A DNA stretch of 64,000 nt from Tenodera sinensis (GCA_030765045.1 CM060965.1:149692874-149756873), one strand, 5' to 3'; positions 30,771 to 43,508 are shown, counted from the first letter of the stretch. Made by a program: numbers and translations. The notes: generated by a model not told the origin, from the letters alone.

Positions 30771-31902
30771 GCACTATATAGTTAGGATATTTACCCGACA
30801 ACTGAAGTGTATGTTTATTTATTGTTTTTTAATAATGTTTGAAGTCCTTTTCATTAGAAGGAATTTGATATATTTGTGGTCAACTGTTCTGTTGGAGGTT
30901 TTACGTATTTTATTCCGCACTCAGTTAAGAGTATTTGCTAGCGTTAACTGATTATTTCCATGGAGTTGCGAAGTTATTATATACCTCTATTTATAATTTG
31001 CCTAATCTTATTCTCCCAATTAATAAACGTCATGCCGTGCAGGAAAAATTGGTATATATTTCCCTTGAAATCCTAGAACCGCACATCACTGCACAAATGA
31101 TGCTGTTGTGCATTCAATCAACAGTATTAAGAGAAATGTTATACATTGAGGCTGGTATTCCACGGATGTCAAGAAATAAGAAATGGGACTGACTGTGCTG
31201 CGCTCAGTTATATCTGCTGTTCATCATAGTGCAACTGTTTAATGTGCAACTTGTGTCACTGAAGTGCTCAGATTCATTGCTCCGTAGCCATTGGATTTGA
31301 AGAGGATAAGGGATCGTTCATCCACATAATGGACATGCTCATTGCCGTGTAAGAAGGGTGGCGGGGAACTGCTATTTAGAGTGTCGCGTGAAACTGATAG
31401 TAGTGGCACTAAATGAAGCTAACAATATTTGATATTGCGAACGAACAGATAAAGCTTCATTCCTCTCAATATAAAAAAATCAATTGAACATTTTGGGATT
31501 ATTTTCGTAAAGTTAAGTAACATTTCTCTCAACTTGGAGGTATGACATAGATGCGGTGAATTCCAAAAGAGTACCATATTACGTCATTTAGTTTTTTGTT
31601 ATATTGTGACCCAGAGCAACAATTTAGATGTTGCTTCACATCATAACTACGTATATTTGAGAACTGTGGTATGATGCGAGCTGTTTAGCTCACTCAGAAT
31701 AAAAGGATATGCGGTCTAGTAAATAGAAATATTAAGATGTTTTCTGAGGCAATTATATTAGAACTGTGAATTCAAGTTAATAACTACCTATAGTAATTAT
31801 ACATTTTCATGCGATACTGTGTATGTATGTGTGCTTTTATGTGTGTTTGTGTATTTGTTTTGGGTATGCTTTTATGGCGACATGTATCATTGCTAGGTGC
31901 GC
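30771..31902. other. Unassigned AT-rich sequence
   Basis: No recognised gene; small open frames at 30766-31192 lack motifs. TG-rich imperfect sequence lies at about 31820-31860. Confidence 0.4.
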
Positions 31903-32031
31903 GCGCGCAGACCTTTTTCTAAAAATGCGTTTTTTATGGTTCAGGGGGACTCAAAACATATGTTTCCGGTGAAATCTCGACATCGAATTTTTGGGTGGAA
32001 TACAATACTTCCTCTACTTACCAGCAGAGAA
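31903..32031 (+). repeat. GT-element 3' piece with terminal palindrome
   Basis: After a short GC/GT tract comes 'cagacctttttctaaaaatg', 'gtgaaatctcgacatcgaat' and a terminal near-perfect palindrome: acttcctctact-tacc-agcagagaaagt. Only the post-microsatellite third of the element is present. Confidence 0.8.
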
Positions 32032-33485
32032 AGTAAAAAAGGAGACTGCAGAACAAAATCCAGATGAGTGCATTTAGGATTCCTTTATATCGGAATTATT
32101 GAATACATATGACAAAGGACTTTAGAACACAATTCGCGTGCACTCTCTTTCTCTCTCTCTCTCTGTGTTTCTCTCTTGAAAAATCATAAATGAAGCTAGG
32201 TCTCTGAAGTCCATGCAGTGCTACACTGAGACCTTTGATATCTGTAATACGTCGGTTAATGCACTAGCATTCTGCGAGTAGGTATTTAAAGAGGAATAAT
32301 AGATGAAAGTGTTGTCAAATATGCCCCAATGCAGGCAAACAGATGTTATTTCTGTTGTTAAATCATGCATGATTGATTAGTTGTCCACAAAAAGCGCCAT
32401 ATGTAGGAAATACTGAAAGTGCTGACGTGGTTCATTTTGTAAATAAAAATATAGTGCATAAAATGACCTCTGCCTCAATTATTGCGTCAGCAGTAAACTC
32501 ATTAATGGAAAACTATCATACGCAAAACGATAAATTCTGTCCCTAGACGTTTATGTAAGTCCAGGAACCTTTAGAAAAATATTAATATACACCAGCTCAT
32601 AGGATAAGCATTTTCCCCAGTTGTGATAAAATAATGATAGCAACTATTGCTAAGTTTTCCAGAGATTACATTAAACATGCTACAACATTGTACAGCAGTG
32701 GAAATGTCTGATCTTTGGGATATCTGTGCTTACATAATAGTTGGTCATGACTTACACATAGTAAGATTAACATTTATTTTGTAGGTAATACCAATTTGCT
32801 AGAGGTGAGTCCGTCTCGTTATGTAAACTTATGACCTAATTGCAGGTCTATTACGGTCCAGTCCTATGAATACACTAAACAAGATATACATTTTTGATAG
32901 CAAAATAGAAGTGCCTTTTTGGGATGTGTTATGGAAGAAAAGTACTTTAAATTATATCATAAAAGGCTTTGAGTTTTAATTCCAACGACTGAAGCAAAAA
33001 CAATACTGGGATTATGTTGATACTGATGGTACTGGATCTGCGTTAGCCATTTTGTGCTTAAAGTTACTGTTTGATTTGGTTAAATATAAAAGGAAAACCC
33101 AAAGTAAACCGGTATGGTAACCAAAGAGAGCAACTACAAAGGTAACGTGATACAATGAAATGAACAAATGGTAACGCTTAAGTATGGATAATGATGCTAA
33201 GTTGTTATTTTGGCAAAGTACAGGCGTCCTTGACTCGGACATTTTGTAGCGCTAGATTCCAGGGCTGAAGATAAAGTGTATGAGCTGTACTCGTGATTAC
33301 CAGTAAAAATCGGAAGAAACCAATTGTAACAGAGGATCATCTAACCATAAATAGGTATACCTATCTTTGCGCACACACTAGAAGGCATAGTTAAGCAAGT
33401 TTCAAAGATCTTAGAAGCGTATGTCAGCAATTTCTAATCCTTGAAGGAGAAAGTATATAGCACATTCGAAACTTGTGGATGTATG
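32032..33485. other. Unassigned AT-rich sequence
   Basis: A short CT tract is at about 32144-32175. No coding motif recognised. Confidence 0.4.
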
Positions 33486-33985
33486 TATACATTTTTTAGG
33501 ATAACATCTGGTGTCACAAATGGCGTTGCTTGTTTCCAACAAACTGTGATGGTTTATTAGAGCAGAAGGATTGAAAAAGAACTTTCGCCTATTTGGATGA
33601 TCTAACATATGGCAAGGTTCAGGCGGAGCATGTCGACAAAACCTAATTAGCTTCACCAAAGCTGAAGAAAAGCACGCTTTAATCATAAACTTAGAGAAAT
33701 TAATTTTCTCTACTGAGACTGCGGTATGCTTGAGTGTTCAGTAGCAAATTGTACCATAAAACCCGATCCAGAACGACTTCGTCCACTGTTATAATTACCA
33801 CAGCCGATCGATTTACTTCTTTTCACCGTGCAGTACAAATGTTTGCGCACTATTCAAAGTGGGTACCTAAGTTTTCAGGTAAAATTCAACATTCCCTTCG
33901 CAATAATGAATGTACATTGTCTTCTAAGGTAAACATGACAGCAAATTTGATGGCCACGTCTGTATACAATTTATTTACACTCCAG
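33486..33985 (+). pseudogene. Ty3/gypsy-type reverse transcriptase relic
   Basis: Reading the plus strand in shifting frames gives 'SGVTNGVACFQQTV' near 33510, 'FAYLDDLTYGKVQAEHVDKT' near 33585 (YLDD catalytic motif), 'NLISFTKAEEKHALIINLEK', then 'TIKPDPERLRPLL' near 33755 and 'HRAVQMFAHYSKWVPKFSGK' near 33820. This order (fingers-palm motif, YLDD, 'IKPDPERL', 'RAVGMF..YSKWVP.FS') is the Ty3/gypsy layout known from insect retrotransposons. At least three frame changes and several stops interrupt it. No LTRs, protease, RNase H or integrase remnants were recognised around it, so this is an isolated old fragment of about 0.5 kb. Confidence 0.75.
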
Positions 33986-34540
33986 ACAAATGCTCCAAAA
34001 GCTGATAATAGGAGAAACCTTAACCCGGACCTATTGTTCTCATGGGCATTGTCAATGCATGAGCGACGGTATTACGGAAAGGAAAAAAGGACATATGCCT
34101 CTTAGGAAATATTTCCCAGAAACAAGAATTTTTAACTTGTCACGCATCAGAAATCTGTTGCACTCGTGTTTAGCAGCAATACTGTGGCGATTAAATCTTT
34201 CAGAATGCAAATATGATACTATATATCCACACAGCTTGTTCTGCACTGGAGCCTAATTACGACCACTTAAAAAATCTGCACGATTCGCTATGTTACCTAG
34301 AAATAACCCTGTTTTTATCAGATTCACCAAAGGAAGATGGCCAACTCGCATAGTAGTCTCTTGTTCAATATGAAAAGAATTGAAGCCTAGATTCATAAAG
34401 CATAAAGGAATTCTATTGAAGCCAATATCCTCTTTCAAAAGTTTTAATATGCAGTGTGGTCGGGAGGTAACTACTATTGAAGTTGACGTATAAGTTTTAT
34501 GATTGCTGAGTTATTTACTTGAAATTAACACAGTAGATAC
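33986..34540. other. Unassigned sequence
   Basis: Open frames continue from the reverse transcriptase relic but lack recognisable motifs. Confidence 0.35.
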
Positions 34541-34544
34541 ACTG

Positions 34545-34890
34545 TAATATGAGAACACCATTGCATACCCTGAAAATCGATGTAGGCACCTGTGGTGTCG
34601 ACCAATCTCCTCAGTGATCTGGAATGGAATTGACAGCTTTCTAGAGGAAGTTGTGTGAATGTTGCTTAGAACTTCCCGAATCGTGCTTCCAATTTGTCCA
34701 AACTGCGAGGCTTCGTCCTACACACCTCTTTTACCCAGTCCTGTGAGAAAGTCACAAGGTGTACGATCCAATTCCACAGCTCAGAATGAAGGAATCTGCT
34801 CGTTCTCTTACGATTCGTCATCTCTGTTATTGTTGTGTGTACCGCCTCTCGTGACCACTGTCGGTGTTGCGCGGCATGAAAAATCACTAT
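34545..34890 (-). pseudogene. Mariner-type transposase C-terminal relic
   Basis: On the minus strand, 'ELDRTPCDFLTGLGKRGV' (the position of 'SPDLTPCDFFLWGY' in mariner-like transposases), 'YRTKPRSLDKLEAR' and 'REVLSNIHTTSSRKLSIPFQ' can be read across two frames. Together they give the last catalytic Asp and the C-terminal tail of a DDE transposase of the DUF4817 or related mariner group. It is a different lineage from copies A and B. Multiple frame changes; no terminal repeats found. Confidence 0.5.
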
Positions 34891-34900
34891 TCTAGTTAAT

Positions 34901-36190
34901 GCTCTATATGTTTGCGCTATTTGCAATATTGTTCCATCAGCATTAAAAACTTTACGTAGCAACTTCCCTCCCATCCTGTAGACTTTAAAGGATCATTTCC
35001 TTCTGTATCGAGAAATCGTTACATCACTGATGCTAATTTGTGACAAGCGGTGTCATTCCGCTACTTTTCCCCTCCGTGTGTTGGGGTGGTCGAAATTTAA
35101 GGCAAAAAGGTGCTGAGAGAATAGAAGCTCCTTGCTCGGTAGGCAAACCGAAGAGCACAATAGGATGGGTTAAATCTTATTGTTGTTCAGTTCTCGTGTT
35201 TCCCTGTTGCTTTCACGTAAGCAAACATGAATCCTGAAAGTGTTATTAAATGCCTTAGAATTTAGATAATATATGGAGCTATGTACAAACAAGGGATCAG
35301 CATTGGTATCCAAGGAGGCAAAGGAGTGTCTAAGTTCTCATAGAACAATTAGAACTAGAACATGCCCATAAAACCTAAAACTTTGGTCAAGTTGAGCTTA
35401 TCATGGGATTATCTGGAAAACTCCATTGTTAGTACTAAAGCCTATGTTTGCCGTTAAGTAACTGGAAACAAGTCCTTGACGTGCACTCCACTGCTAAACA
35501 CGGCTATGAATATCATTTCTCACGATAGAATATTTCACCATGAAAAATATGATCAATTATTACCCTCATGGCTTCATCATCACAAAATGCACTTGTGAAA
35601 AAACCTGGTATGCGAGGTGGTCATGATTCGCTAGAGGGAAATTTGAATCATTGATGTTAATACACGGTATCCTATTTGAAGTTGTGAAAGGAAGAGAGCT
35701 TATACATCTTTAAAAGTTAATTGTCTCCTATGGGTCTTCAGGCGGGCCAAAACATCAACAGAAGGAAACCGAGCAGGAGTGAATGACATACGATTCTTTC
35801 ATTTCTCTTTTCTGTCTCTCTCTCTCTGTGGTGTATTAAATAAGACCTCATTTAGCGTTTTACAATTCATTACCCACATATATACGGTAATGCGAGGAAA
35901 ACAGCGTTATTCTGCATGCGATGTTTTACCTTTCTGGTAAAATTATTCATTATATGGTGTTAAGCTACTCATTTATTGAGCAGATGCAGCAAGTTATATA
36001 ATAATTTCTCTTAATTGTAAATAAGTTAAAGACTTCATCGTGGAAATCTGTTTTAATGTTCCATTTATATGCTGCCTTTAACATCGGTAGCTTTTAACCT
36101 TTCGAAACAATTGCTCAAGGGCAATGGTGTTCACTCACTTAACGGTGATTTTGAACTTTGGGTTTCTATTACTTTGGTTTTTGTTTTGAT
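34901..36190. other. Unassigned sequence
   Basis: No recognised gene or repeat. A short CT run lies at about 35810-35827. Confidence 0.4.
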
Positions 36191-36194
36191 TTGT

Positions 36195-36340
36195 TGCATT
36201 AAATTCCCATTCCCATTCATGCTTCCAGACTCTATGGAGGATGGGGGATAATCCTACTGAAATGAAATTTCCCACCCACCCAGGAATCGGGTACAGACGA
36301 AGCTACGAGGCTAACCCATGCGGGAATTGTTTGTTTATAT
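36195..36340 (-). repeat. SINE-like tRNA-derived unit (copy 1)
   Basis: Read on the minus strand it has a tRNA-like head ('gttagcctcgtagc' then 'gtacccgattcctggg', B-box-like) followed by 'gggtgggaaatttcatttca' and 'aggattatccccc'. The same layout recurs at 63010-63155, including 'gggtgggaatttttctt' and 'aggattattgccc', so this is a dispersed family. Confidence 0.6.
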
Positions 36341-37775
36341 AAACGGCATTAATTTGCTGTTTGCCATTTTTTTTAAGAAGAGACAGTATTTTCTTTGGAA
36401 CATTGTTTTAAGGTAAAACATGACGTTACTGTGCTCATTTCTGCACATTTAAATTTTTTTCTCGCACATAATAATGTGTAGTTTATTAATTTTCATGTTT
36501 ATTTAAGCTTCTATTGGCATCAATATCTAATAAATGAGGCAAAAGGTTCCAGATGAGCTCGACGCATGCAATTTCAGGAAGATATTTTGAACTAAGCAAT
36601 TCCGCCTGTGACTAACTGACATTTACACTACATTTTCTTCTTAAAATGTCTGTCTAATGGTCAATATAGGTGTAAAAATGTTATTTTAACGACATATGAC
36701 GACAGAGAATACATTGGCGGTTGTGATAGGCAATATAAAAACCTTAAAAAGTGAAACAATTATTTAATAATGAGCGCTAAAGTTTTCGTGACTAACTGAC
36801 CTACAGTTGACAAAAATGTCAATGCTTAATGCAAATTAAAATGCAGAGAGCCATCTACCTACATCCGTCCTGGCTACTAATCACGGTAGCATGTGTTAAA
36901 ACACATCAAGAACAACTTCATCCCTTTCACTGCCAAAAGTTGCAATTGCTAAGTTCTGCAGGCTGTGCGCCTATGTGCAATTTAGTAACTGGAGTTTTCT
37001 GCAGCAGCCAGAACTCTATTCCCCGGCATTTTTATTAATGGGGTGGGTTCACCAGGGGTGTACTACGCTTAAACATGCTACAATCTACCATTGGATGTTT
37101 TCTGTGAGGATATGGGTCGGCATTATTTCAGCCCATGTCATTGTCCTATATTTGCTTCTACGTTGGACAAGTTATTTGTTGTAGGACATATGTTTCTAGA
37201 AGAGTGTGACTGTGCATTCGATGTCGAATGTGTCTGCCACTTGATGAAATTCCTGCTCATTTCACCCTGGCTGTCAGAGAACATCTCAAGCAAGCACTTG
37301 TTGCCGGATCAATCGGAAAGAATTCCAGCTACGCTCTCCGGATCTCACCCCTACAATTTATTTTTCTGGTGCCACCTCAGCACTGTACATTGTGAAACAA
37401 CTCATAAACTTAAAGGAGGTATAATTTCAAATAACTGCAGCATGCTCTTTTTAAGTAGCTGCTTTCTGTACATGACATCGCAGGCTGAAGATGGAATGGA
37501 ATGGAATGAAATGGAGTGATAATAACAGTTTTAATCTGATAGGTGATCCTAAACGGATTTTTTGTGCTGAATTCGAGTATAATCCTCATTTTCTCCCATC
37601 ATGTCAGGTTTTCAAAATACTCATAAATAACTGAATTTAAATTGCAAATTTGAGAAATGTAATAAAATTACTTTCAACAAGAATTTAGTATGAAAAATTG
37701 GGCCATAATTATAATTTGTTATTTGCCACTAATTAATAACTAATTAATAATAATTATAAACACATTCATAACCTT
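36341..37775. other. Unassigned sequence
   Basis: Open frames at 36829-37519 (up to 142 codons at 37091) have no recognised domain. A GGAAT-like micro-repeat occurs near 37494-37515. Confidence 0.35.
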
Positions 37776-37779
37776 ACCT

Positions 37780-39075
37780 CAATATTACACTTCATATTTT
37801 CTCCTCTGTGACCTTCTCGCATATTGTTCAGAGCAGTTCATTTTTAACATCCAACAATAGTCCGCCATCATGTGAACACTCCACTTCCCTGGATACCTAC
37901 CTCATTTCCACATTTTTATATCCTGGTGAAATCTTTCGCCCTATTCCTTACTAAAATGTCTTAAATTATCAGAGAAATAATTTAGATGAGAATGAAGGAA
38001 ATGTATTTTGACACTCGTGTTGCGACCAAATAGTTTAAAATTTTGTAGCATCACTTTCACATAATTTGGGTCTTTTTTATTTCCAAGGAAATTAAAAACA
38101 ACATTTCTGAAAGCAGTACAGGCATCCTTCACTTCTCGACTCACAGTATTCTCGAACTGACTGTCCATCAGTTTTAGAATTTTTGGGCCAACGAATAACT
38201 ACACCAGCTTTAATATTTTTCATTGAATAATGAAGGAAATGTGGCGTAAAGGTATTTAAAATACTCACTTTCCTTGTCTAGAGCTTTCACAAATTGTTTC
38301 ATAAAACCTAATTTCTAATGTAGAGATAGTAACAATACTTTTGAGGGATCAATAAGAGGTTCACTTTTGATCGGTGTTGAATTAGTCCTACGTGTCTAGT
38401 GCTTCCTTTCCCAGTGTACTGACCTAGCTCTGCTGTTGCTTTCAAATAATAAACAAGGATATTTTGTGAAATCAGCCTGTGGATCAAGTAATAGTCTAAT
38501 TATCCTGTAATTTACACAGGCTAGCCATTATGGTTTTCGTAACTGTAGTTCTTGTAACAAAAATGTAACATTTTCATATGTCTCGTTTAAAAGAAAAGAG
38601 TGGGCTACAAGAATGGAAGGATGAAGCATTATGAAGCAAAATACCTTTAAGACTTTTTGAGAAGAATCTATGAAGAACCTCCACTCTTTGGAATTATAAC
38701 TTTCGTTATAACATTTGAAAACAGCAGGGGTGTCTTGGCAATACACCAAGTTTTCTTCTTCAGCAAAAAAAGGGGCAAGTTCCTTCTCATTATGCCTATA
38801 CAATGAAGAATATGTACCCTCAGCCAATACATTGTTTTCTTTTCTTTTAACCTAGAGCCCAAAAGTTCTGCTGATTCTTTAGGCAATCCCTCACTAAATT
38901 ATTAAGCTCACTTTGATTAAAACATCTATCACCATCAGAATTGTCTGGTTCATAAGTATTGTCTACTGGAGGTTCAGTTTCATTGCTACTGGATGCAGAT
39001 GGCAATGTATCTGATACTGTAGATAAACATCTCCAAGAATAAACATTGCATGTCTTATCGCCATGACAAATTTTC
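37780..39075 (-). pseudogene. Decayed member of an uncharacterised multicopy arthropod ORF family
   Basis: On the minus strand a long protein can be followed through several frames. An acidic start ('EPPVDNTYEPDNSDGDRCFN', near 38960) leads to 'SELNNLVRD' and 'LPKESAELLGSRLKEK' (38886). Next come 'YRHNEKELAPFFAEEENLVY', 'EWRFFIDSS' and 'HSFLLNETYENVTFLLQELQ' (38827-38530). Then 'IDPSKVLL', 'GFMKQFVKALDKESEYFKYL', 'NFLGNKKDPNYVKVMLQNF' and 'VKIHFLHSHLNYFSDNLRHF' (38168-37941), and finally 'GERFHQDIK' and 'MMADYCWMLK' (near 37840). I recall this block order from many arthropod 'uncharacterised protein' entries that behave like repeats; a transposon origin is suspected and the function is unknown. 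Several frame changes and stops kill this copy. No intron is apparent. Confidence 0.6.
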
Positions 39076-41545
39076 GTGCATCCCCTAGGGCGGATATAGT
39101 TAGTACATTTTAATAAATATAAAAATATATAAATATAAAAATATAAAATATAGACATAGTAAGAGTTATGTTATTTTACATTTTAAGTGATAAAGTTGAA
39201 ATTATAAGCTGTTGTTTCTTTCTAACATACGATAAGCACACGGTAATATTACTACAGAACGTGCATTATGCAAAAATTATCAAAACATAAAATTTGAATT
39301 GCAAAAAATTCTGACGTGGTACATGAAAACGGATTTCAGTTTTGCAGTCAGTGTGAAAATGTGATTCAGAAACGCTCACTCGTTTCACATAAATTCCATG
39401 CAGAACAGTGTAATTGGTGAAGGAAATTTTGGAAAGAAACATTCCAGGTGTAAAACTGCTACTTATGATGGTATTGGACATGTACCAGGAGCTTATATCA
39501 AGTATGGAAATGTTCACTTTGTTCTATAAAGTATAGGCCACCCCTTCGGTGGTTCTTAAACTGAAGTAAAGCTTTGGAGATTTTGTCTTTTTTATTTTTT
39601 ACCTCTTTTTACCTCTTTGAAATACTGTTCGTTTTAAAGTATAATATGTGAATTGTACTCTACATCAAGCATCACTCTACCTATAGTGCACAAGTGTTAT
39701 AACTAAACGACGTGTTAAAATGTGATTTATAAATTGAGACATGAATTTAAAAGGTAGGCTAAGAGTTGTTTGTTGTGTTTTACTCAAATAAATAAAAAGC
39801 ATAGTATACATACGAGAAACAGACCCAAATTACAAAACAACGACCATCTTTTACTCGAAAGTCATAACCACTACCACAGGGATGCTCTTTAACATCTGTT
39901 GGTTATTCTGTGTTGTGAGTCGGCGGAAAGTCGTAATTTTCAATATTCATAGATACTGCAGTAAAATGTGGCATCCTCTTACCTAGTACTGATCTTGCCG
40001 TCACCCTAGATCCTAGATCCAGGATCCAATTGTATTCCAGTTTACGCACCTCCATTTTGATAATATAAGAGGCAGGATGTAGTTTCATAAGCCGCATTAA
40101 ATCGACAATTATGGGTATGTTTACGTACTGCGCAAGAATCACCGCATTGCAAATCCTTTATTCTTCCTGGTATGCAATCATATATTTTAAACCATACACA
40201 TATTTTACTTGTGTTAATAAATATTTTAAATGTATTTTAGGGTAGTTTTGAGGGCATATAAACAAAAGGTAAATGTTGTGTATGCAGATTAAGCTTTTTT
40301 ACTGTCACCAGTTGTAAGAATTCATGAAGTCTAATTTATTTCACAGTACACTTCACTTTGGTGCTCAAAATTCAGATTTTTACCATGTGTAATAAAGTTG
40401 TTCTATTAAAGTAAAAATAATTAACTAATGGAAGTGTCAGTTGTTATTACCTAATATACTGTGCGAAGAAAGATTGTGCAGAAAATTTAGAGCAGAAAGG
40501 CAGTACAGAAATACACATTTTGAGGTCGGGGGTCGCCAAAGCATTTTACTGCGCTAAATGCGTCAACATTAAATCGCTAATCCTGACTTCCAAATTGTGA
40601 AACCTGTTTGTGTCATGTCAGATGTAAACTCTTGAATGTACAGTACAGGTCACTATCGTAGTGTTTCATGGCGTATTTGTGTTGTGAAGCCTATTACATG
40701 ATGATGGTGCTCAACTACATGGTCATCAACACTCTCAGCGTCATCACAAACTTCAGTGTAAAATAAAAATTCAAGTAAAAGGACAAATATAGATAAATCG
40801 GCCAAACTAATGAGACAAAGGCAAGAATTTAAACAAATTTATAAAAAGGTTCAAAGGTATGAAATGCCAAGAATTGCGTCGTATGGCAGCCACTCCTCTT
40901 GTTTAGGACCAAGAAGTGCAGTGTGGTAGAGGCATATAATGATTAGTTTCTTATTGCATACCAGCACTTATTGGTTGAAGTTGTATGCACACACTACTCG
41001 TGCAAGTTGCATTATGACTGGAAAATGAACATGTTTCATAAATTCAAATTCAGTTATATTCTTGCGCTCTTGTTGTACTTTAACTACATCCTTGTTCCTA
41101 TCCTCAAAATGCTTTCTACTAAATAATTTTCTGCACATTTCTTTTGCTGTACAAAAGATACAGTGCGTATTGCAAAACACCAGATTTAATTACACATTTA
41201 TTACTGCACAAGAAACTTTTGGAGTGCAAGATAAAAGTGGAAATGCTAAGGATGCTAATAGAGCTTTTAGAGCTTTGAGTTTACATCAGGGAACCAGCGA
41301 GAACAAATGTTGACGAGGGTTGGAAAAAGTTTTTAATATAAACCAAAAGGCTGTAACATCTTTCTTTCATCGAGTAGGGCAAACAAAAGTATTCATCTAT
41401 TCAGCGTATTCTCGCGCCAGGCCTGACACAGAAGATAGTATAAGGAGCAGCAGTAGCATTAGTTCGAAAGAAGTCGCTGTGTAACTGTGTGGAATCTATG
41501 AGCTGTTATTGCGTTATTTGTTTAATAGTTTCGTAAATATTTGTA
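39076..41545. other. Unassigned AT-rich sequence
   Basis: About 2.5 kb without recognisable coding, TIR or tandem repeat features. 'aaatataaaa' units repeat a few times near 39115-39150. Confidence 0.4.
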
Positions 41546-41548
41546 GTT

Positions 41549-42175
41549 ATGGAAGGGGAAGCTAGGAAGAGACGATATATTGGTAAATTAAGAAGTAAGG
41601 AACGCCAAATAATTATGAACGTGTTAGATTATTTTTCAAGTAAAATGCGTGTAAGTAAGGCAGTAAAAGAAACAGCTAAGGCTATCGGGTGTTCAGAAGC
41701 AGTAGTGAATAGGATTAAAAACTAATGAAAGGACCTCTAAGAACGCCATCGAAAAAGAAAGCAAAAAGGGCGGGGGAAAAAGAAGTATATAGTGAATAGA
41801 GCAATGTGGAGTGCGGCGAATTGTTCATTCTTTACTGTTTGCAAATATTCAACCCACGCTGAATATAATTTTGTCACGGTTCAACAGTGATGAGACCCTA
41901 CCAAATTTCTCAAGGGCCACTCTTAGTCGGTTCTTACATGATTTGGGGTCCAAATATGAAAGAAGGGGTAACAAGTGCATATTAATAGAAAGAGACGATA
42001 TCATATCATCAGATAGCGACATAAATATCTAAAAGACGTAAAAAGGTTTAGGGACCAGGGGAAATCAATTGTTTATACAGACGAGTCATTTGTAAATTTA
42101 GGTCATACAGTAACAAAGGCATGGAGGGATATCAAAGTTAAAAGTGTCCGTCAAGCAGCAATTGAAGGACTAAGT
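41549..42175 (+). pseudogene. DDE (IS630/Tc1-like) transposase relic
   Basis: ATG 41549 opens a 58-codon frame with a helix-turn-helix-like sequence ('KLRSKERQIIMNVLDYF', then 'SKAVKETAKAIGCSEAVVNR'). In other frames follow 'GPLRTPSKKKAKRAGEK', a long segment 'ANIQPTLNIILSRFNSDETL' with 'SRATLSRFLHDLGSKYERRG' (41811-42032), and 'IVYTDESFVNLGHTVTKAW' near 42075, which carries the first catalytic Asp of a DDE domain. The sequence stops resembling a transposase after about 42175, so the second half of the catalytic domain is missing. Three or more frame changes and stops. Family assignment (Tc1/mariner-IS630 superfamily) is from motif order. Confidence 0.65.
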
Positions 42176-42555
42176 ACAGGACTCAGCCACCTCGGGATCG
42201 CGCGCAGAGAAAGATTCGCAACTAGTACATGTTGCAACACTGCGCTCCATTTAACGTGTACTGTCATCTAAGGGTGGAACGCGCTTTAGAAACGGATTTG
42301 TAGTTGGTCAGTAATGTTTATAAGGTGTTGACGGTAGACCATGTGGAGAGCGAAAGGTTCACAATGGTCCCTAAAACTTAGCAGCTTATTCTAATTAAAA
42401 ATAACAAGACACTAGATACAGACACCACTTATTATAATAACGTCATTGTTTTGTACCTTTAATGAGACCTTAACCGATAGGATTTAAAAGTAGTGTCGTG
42501 AAATGCCTGAATAGTTTTTTCCATGCACAAATAAAACGACTTAAATGGCTTTATT
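42176..42555. other. Unassigned sequence
   Basis: No feature recognised. Confidence 0.4.
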
Positions 42556-42690
42556 ACTTTCTCTACTCGTATAGTAACTAGCGGAAGTATTGTATTCCAC
42601 CCAAAAATTCAATGTCAATATGTTCTGAGGTCCCCTGAATACACAAAAAGCACTTTTAAAGAAAGGGTTACGCGCGCGCGCGCGCGTGTG

Positions 42691-42778
<88 letters not shown>

Positions 42779-43508
42779 TATCAGTCTGTGGACAGCATAA
42801 CTCAAAAACAACGAAAAGTTGATTAAAAACCAAAGTTGGTATTTAAGTTTAATGTCTCCAGGAGATTTTGAAGAAAATTTCTCCACCAAAAACTATAAAT
42901 AAATGTTTATATAAAATTGGATCTCCTCCTTCTGCAGGATCAAAGAACGAAGTATTAAGATTTCGATCAGTTAAAACTACCCTGTACATGATACATTTTT
43001 CAATACTTTTCATTTTCTTGAAAATGGCTCCTACGATTTTAATTAGATGTTTAAGATATCTGTATGACAAATGAAATGTATATTTTGAATTTCCTTACTA
43101 TAGCCTATGTAGTCCAGTTTGCTCTGGATGACTTTTGAATAACTCGTAAAGAGATAGACCAAATCTTAATATAAAAATAGGTAGATCCCAATAAAATATA
43201 CAATCTATGTCAAAATAAACGTTTTTGTAGAGTAAAGCATTTCGGAGATATACCTTGTTTGTGTCAGTTTCGGAAAACAAACCTTTATCATATCCAATAT
43301 CGTTGTTATTTTTTTTTTATGTTAACTGTGCAAAGAGAACGGAATCTCAAAGCCTTCTGTATTCCTATATTCCCCTTACAGCTACAATGAAATAAGCAAT
43401 AAGCTAATTTCTGCAAAGGTATTTCTCAACTAATACGAAGGGGATATAGGAAAAAGAGTTTGTAACAATGGTTAGTACAAGAGTAAAGAAAGTCATGTGA
43501 GTGCAACA
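42556..43508 (-). repeat. GT-element copy, minus orientation, with compound microsatellite
   Basis: Full length in minus orientation, from 'actttctctactcg' (42556) to 'gtgagtgcaaca' (43508). The tract at 42669-42777 is compound: (GC)n, GT, (CT)n, then (GT)n. A block at about 42925-43010 ('cctccttctgcaggatcaaa' onward) is absent from other copies and looks like an internal insertion. Confidence 0.85.
42669..42777. repeat. Compound (GC)n(GT)n(CT)n(GT)n microsatellite
   Basis: About 109 bp at the fixed internal microsatellite position of the GT-element. Alternating purine-pyrimidine CG and GT runs are Z-DNA-prone (general knowledge). Confidence 0.95.

Noticed and set aside
37091..37519. A 142-codon frame as a possible host exon
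   Set aside because: No motif, no consistent splice sites around it, and the end runs into a GGAAT-like micro-repeat.
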